Assembly: GCA_002718285.1 (NCBI GenBank)
Contig: PBAR01000016.1
Coordinates: 12,326-17,946, forward strand
From: Fidelibacterota bacterium
GTDB lineage: Bacteria; Marinisomatota; Marinisomatia; Marinisomatales; UBA1611
DNA length: 5,621 nt
Reading direction: 5' to 3'
The position numbers and the translations under genes are program-made. Under the pieces are notes generated by a model. That model had not been told where the DNA came from, made no database searches, and was given only the letters and a program-made list of their open reading frames with translations. The stretch's first letter is position 1; the number at the start of each line of letters is the position of its first letter. This document shows, one piece after another, positions 3,888 through 5,621 of this stretch.

Positions 3888-5621
3888 ATGAACGTTTTTT
3901 TTAAATTATATGTTGGAGATAGTGATTCTGATAGTGATTCCTATAGTGATTCCTATAGTGATTCCTATAGTGATTCCGATAGTGATTCCGATAGTGATTT
4001 TGAAAGTGATTCAGATAGTGAAGAGAGTTTTAGAAACAATGTTATTCTAGATGGAGGAGCCTACTGCAAAGAGGACGATGACCTAACAACTTATGATAAG
4101 GATCTTCTCAAAAGATGTATTAATAGAATAGAAAATATAATAAGTGAATATGAAATAGAAATAAGTAATTTAAAAATGGCCGACGAAAAAGGTGGGTGGG
4201 AAGATATAACAAGTTTTAATAATAAAAAATTAGAATTAGAAAAACAAATTAGAAACCAAAAAACTCTATTAAATAAATTTAATGAAACTTTAAAATTTCG
4301 TATTTTAGCAGAAACTAATGAACCACAACAAACGCCGATAATTAATTGGCTTCTTTCAAAAAAGAATAGTTATGAAAAACTTCAAAATAAGGAGGACCCC
4401 AAAAAGTTCGTCACAGACATAGGGAATATGCTCATAAGAAAAAATATCAAAACCGCCTCTAAACTGTTCGAATATTACAGACAAAATGATATAAAAGATA
4501 TTAATCTTAATAAAAACCAAAGTAATTGGCTAAAGGAGATACTTACAGATTCTAATCAAGAGGTGATTGTACCATCACGGAGAGTCAGAAACTGGCCAAG
4601 AGAGAAAGAACGTCTTGCAGACTTAGGTAAATATAGAGATAGACTCATGGCCGACCGACAGGAGGCCAAGCAGGGCGACCATACGCAGAAGGAGGAGGAG
4701 CGCAAGCAAGCCAGGAAGGACAGGGACAAATCGGTAAAACAGGAAGACTCCGCCAAGAGTCAACGAATAGAATTACACAAAAAACTTCTTAAAAATGCCC
4801 GCGGGGAGCTGATTGAGGAGACGAGAGAAGGACGCGATAAAGCATTTCAAGAATATGATGCGATGAAGCCACTTACGCCAAAGGCGGAGCGGGAGGCGGC
4901 GCATCACCGAAGGCGGACGCAGAAGATGGATGTGCGTGGCCATGCTGAGAAGAAGGCGCAGAAGGAGAAGGAGATGTGGGAGAGAATGAATATCTCACAG
5001 ATTGCAACAACTGAAAGGAACCCGAGAGATGAATGGAGTTTCCGTCGCCGTCGCGCACAGCAGGACAAAGAAAATAAGGAACGGCTGAAGAAGCGGAAGC
5101 TCCAGAAGGAGGAGAAGCAGAAGCAGCGGGAGGCGTCCAGGCGTCAGAATCCAACAGATGAGGCGGAGCGGATAGCGAGTAAGATTATGAATAAGGCCGA
5201 TAGGCTCCAACGGAACGGCAAGCTCTCGAAGACCGAGCTAAGTACTTTCCTCTATCAAGACAAAGAGTTTGGCGACTTCTACAAGTGGCTGACACCACCC
5301 AGAGATAGCTCAACTTGGCAGAAGTTCGACTCGGACAGCAACGGCGTTATCGATAAGCGCGAGCTTACGGAGGCAGTGCGGGAGTTCCTCATGGAGAAGC
5401 GGCGCCCTCCGCCGCGGTCGGGCTGGTTGCCTCCTAGGACTCAGGCAAAGGCAGAGCTAGAGGATGAACCAGAGGGAGAGGCCGAGCTAGAGGAAGAGGA
5501 TGAGGCCGAGCTAGAGGAAGAAGATGAGGCCGAGCTAGAGGAAGAGGATGAGGCCGAGCTAGAGGAAGAGGATGAGGCAGAGCTAGAGGAAGAGGATGAG
5601 GCCGAGCTAGAGGAAGAGGAT
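3888..5621 (+). CDS. Chimeric acidic/basic repeat protein with EF-hand, 3' end outside window
   Basis: One frame stays open from ATG 3888 to the last base, 578 codons, with no stop; an in-frame TAA directly before the ATG fixes the start. Order of parts: Asp-Ser repeat (residues 11-46); acidic linker; probable coiled coil (about 70-130); helical segment including INWLLSKKNSYEKL (about 145-220); a very charged Lys/Arg/Glu/Gln region (about 226-430) with nuclear-signal-like RLKKRKLQKEEK; a degenerate EF-hand loop (439-450) and a canonical one (481-492, DSDSNGVIDKRE); a proline-rich hinge (KRRPPPRSGWLPP); and DEAELEEE repeats from about 522 to the edge. No membrane segment is seen. The canonical loop should bind calcium, with a role perhaps in scaffolding or signalling; this is inference. 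Base composition changes sharply near 4560, from about 20-27 percent to 50-70 percent GC, suggesting fusion to acquired DNA. No whole-length family is recognised. Confidence 0.88.
   Translation, partial: MNVFFKLYVGDSDSDSDSYSDSYSDSYSDSDSDSDSDFESDSDSEESFRNNVILDGGAYCKEDDDLTTYDKDLLKRCINRIENIISEYEIEISNLKMADEKGGWEDITSFNNKKLELEKQIRNQKTLLNKFNETLKFRILAETNEPQQTPIINWLLSKKNSYEKLQNKEDPKKFVTDIGNMLIRKNIKTASKLFEYYRQNDIKDINLNKNQSNWLKEILTDSNQEVIVPSRRVRNWPREKERLADLGKYRDRLMADRQEAKQGDHTQKEEERKQARKDRDKSVKQEDSAKSQRIELHKKLLKNARGELIEETREGRDKAFQEYDAMKPLTPKAEREAAHHRRRTQKMDVRGHAEKKAQKEKEMWERMNISQIATTERNPRDEWSFRRRRAQQDKENKERLKKRKLQKEEKQKQREASRRQNPTDEAERIASKIMNKADRLQRNGKLSKTELSTFLYQDKEFGDFYKWLTPPRDSSTWQKFDSDSNGVIDKRELTEAVREFLMEKRRPPPRSGWLPPRTQAKAELEDEPEGEAELEEEDEAELEEEDEAELEEEDEAELEEEDEAELEEEDEAELEEED
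3918..4025 (+). repeat. 12-bp in-frame Asp-Ser tandem repeat, nine units
   Basis: Nine consecutive 12-bp units run from 3918. The commonest forms are GATAGTGATTCC (DSDS) and TATAGTGATTCC (YSDS), and the last units are degraded (DSDF, ESDS, DSEE). Serines followed by acidic residues are typical casein kinase 2 targets, so the tract may be phosphorylated (inference). Central copies are identical in DNA, suggesting recent expansion, with decay at the 3' edge. Confidence 0.95.
5202..5363 (+). other. EF-hand pair: degenerate loop then canonical loop
   Basis: The second loop (5328-5363, residues 481-492) reads DSDSNGVIDKRE, with Asp1, Asp3, Asn5, Gly6, Ile8 and Glu12 all in the canonical places, and is followed by the exit helix LTEAVREFLMEK. 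The first (5202-5237, residues 439-450) reads RLQRNGKLSKTE. It keeps Asn5, Gly6, Leu8 and Glu12, but positions 1 and 3 are Arg and Gln, so it probably does not bind calcium. The helices between them include LSTFLYQDKEFGDFYKWL. Pairing of a degenerate and a good EF-hand is common in EF-hand proteins. Confidence 0.85.
5451..5621 (+). repeat. 24-bp in-frame acidic tandem repeat reaching the window edge
   Basis: Units start at 5481, 5505, 5529, 5553 and 5577, and a sixth at 5601 is cut by the window after 21 bases. Each encodes AELEEEDE, and copies differ by one base at most. A diverged 30-bp relative at 5451-5480 precedes them. Both other forward frames meet a stop in every unit (TAG or TGA), so only the long gene's frame can be read through. 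The array length is unknown because it continues past the edge. Confidence 0.95.

Larger units (their letters stand above)
4561..5621 (+). other. GC-rich segment of the long gene, likely acquired
   Basis: Hand counts give 11 G/C of 60 at 4261-4320, 16 of 60 at 4501-4560, 29 of 60 at 4561-4620, 32 of 60 at 4621-4680, 41 of 60 at 4861-4920 and 42 of 60 at 5401-5460. Codon choice changes in step: AAA, GAA, TTA and AAT on the left give way to AAG, GAG, CTC, GCC and CGG on the right. The reading frame does not break at the transition. Smaller GC-richer patches at about 4055-4080 and 4390-4430 make the border mosaic. Minus-strand open frames in this segment are by-products of its composition. Confidence 0.85.

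Noticed and set aside
3918..4025. 12-bp direct repeats as origin iterons or a CRISPR-like array
   Set aside because: The units are contiguous without spacers, keep the coding frame and encode a regular Asp-Ser tract. They are a coding repeat.
4556..5210. Three minus-strand open frames (4556-4756, 4873-5154, 4995-5210) in the GC-rich segment
   Set aside because: They are antisense to the long plus-strand gene, overlap one another, and have low-complexity Ser/Pro/Ala or Leu-run products, as expected opposite Lys/Glu/Arg codons in GC-rich DNA.
1..5621. tRNA genes, self-splicing introns, inteins or transposon ends
   Set aside because: No cloverleaf-like segment, no interruption of the conserved domains and no terminal inverted repeats with target duplication were seen by eye.

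Overview
The window looks like a piece of a large eukaryotic DNA virus genome (Nucleocytoviricota, most likely an algal or marine relative of the mimiviruses, order Imitervirales). The reasons are very AT-rich DNA, intron-free genes packed on both strands with 1 to 72 bp between them, spacers made almost only of A and T, TAA as every visible stop, and a protein resembling a family common in these viruses (DUF5832, recognised from memory of its conserved motifs). No bacterial ribosome-binding sites, tRNA, CRISPR array, transposase or phage genes are visible. A viral insertion in an algal genome cannot be excluded.

Layout. On the left, two minus-strand genes leave the window: the first 16 codons of a lysine-rich protein (1-50) and a 70-residue two-helix membrane protein (84-296). 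A 72-bp divergent spacer leads to three plus-strand genes in a row: a DUF5832-like protein with a Cys cluster and a Glu-Pro repeat tail (369-1316), a 79-residue single-pass membrane protein with an acidic repeat (1337-1576), and a 519-residue cysteine-rich repeat protein (1618-3177). The last one meets, one base apart, a minus-strand membrane-anchored 2-oxoglutarate/Fe(II) dioxygenase (3179-3859). Only 28 bp then separate that gene's start from a long plus-strand gene (3888 to the window end, still open).

The long right-hand gene is the main point of interest. Its reading frame stays open for 578 codons. It begins as typical AT-rich viral sequence with an Asp-Ser repeat and, from about 4560, becomes GC-rich (about 50 to 70 percent) without a break in frame. 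The GC-rich part encodes a highly charged Lys/Arg/Glu region, a degenerate and then a canonical EF-hand calcium-binding loop, a proline-rich hinge and an 8-residue acidic tandem repeat that runs off the edge. This looks like a chimeric gene whose 3' two thirds came from a GC-rich genome, possibly the host.

Nothing shows that these genes form one pathway. The common threads are small membrane or cysteine-rich proteins of the kind often found in virions, and acidic in-frame tandem repeats in three of the four plus-strand genes. No stretch over 300 bases lacks a gene.
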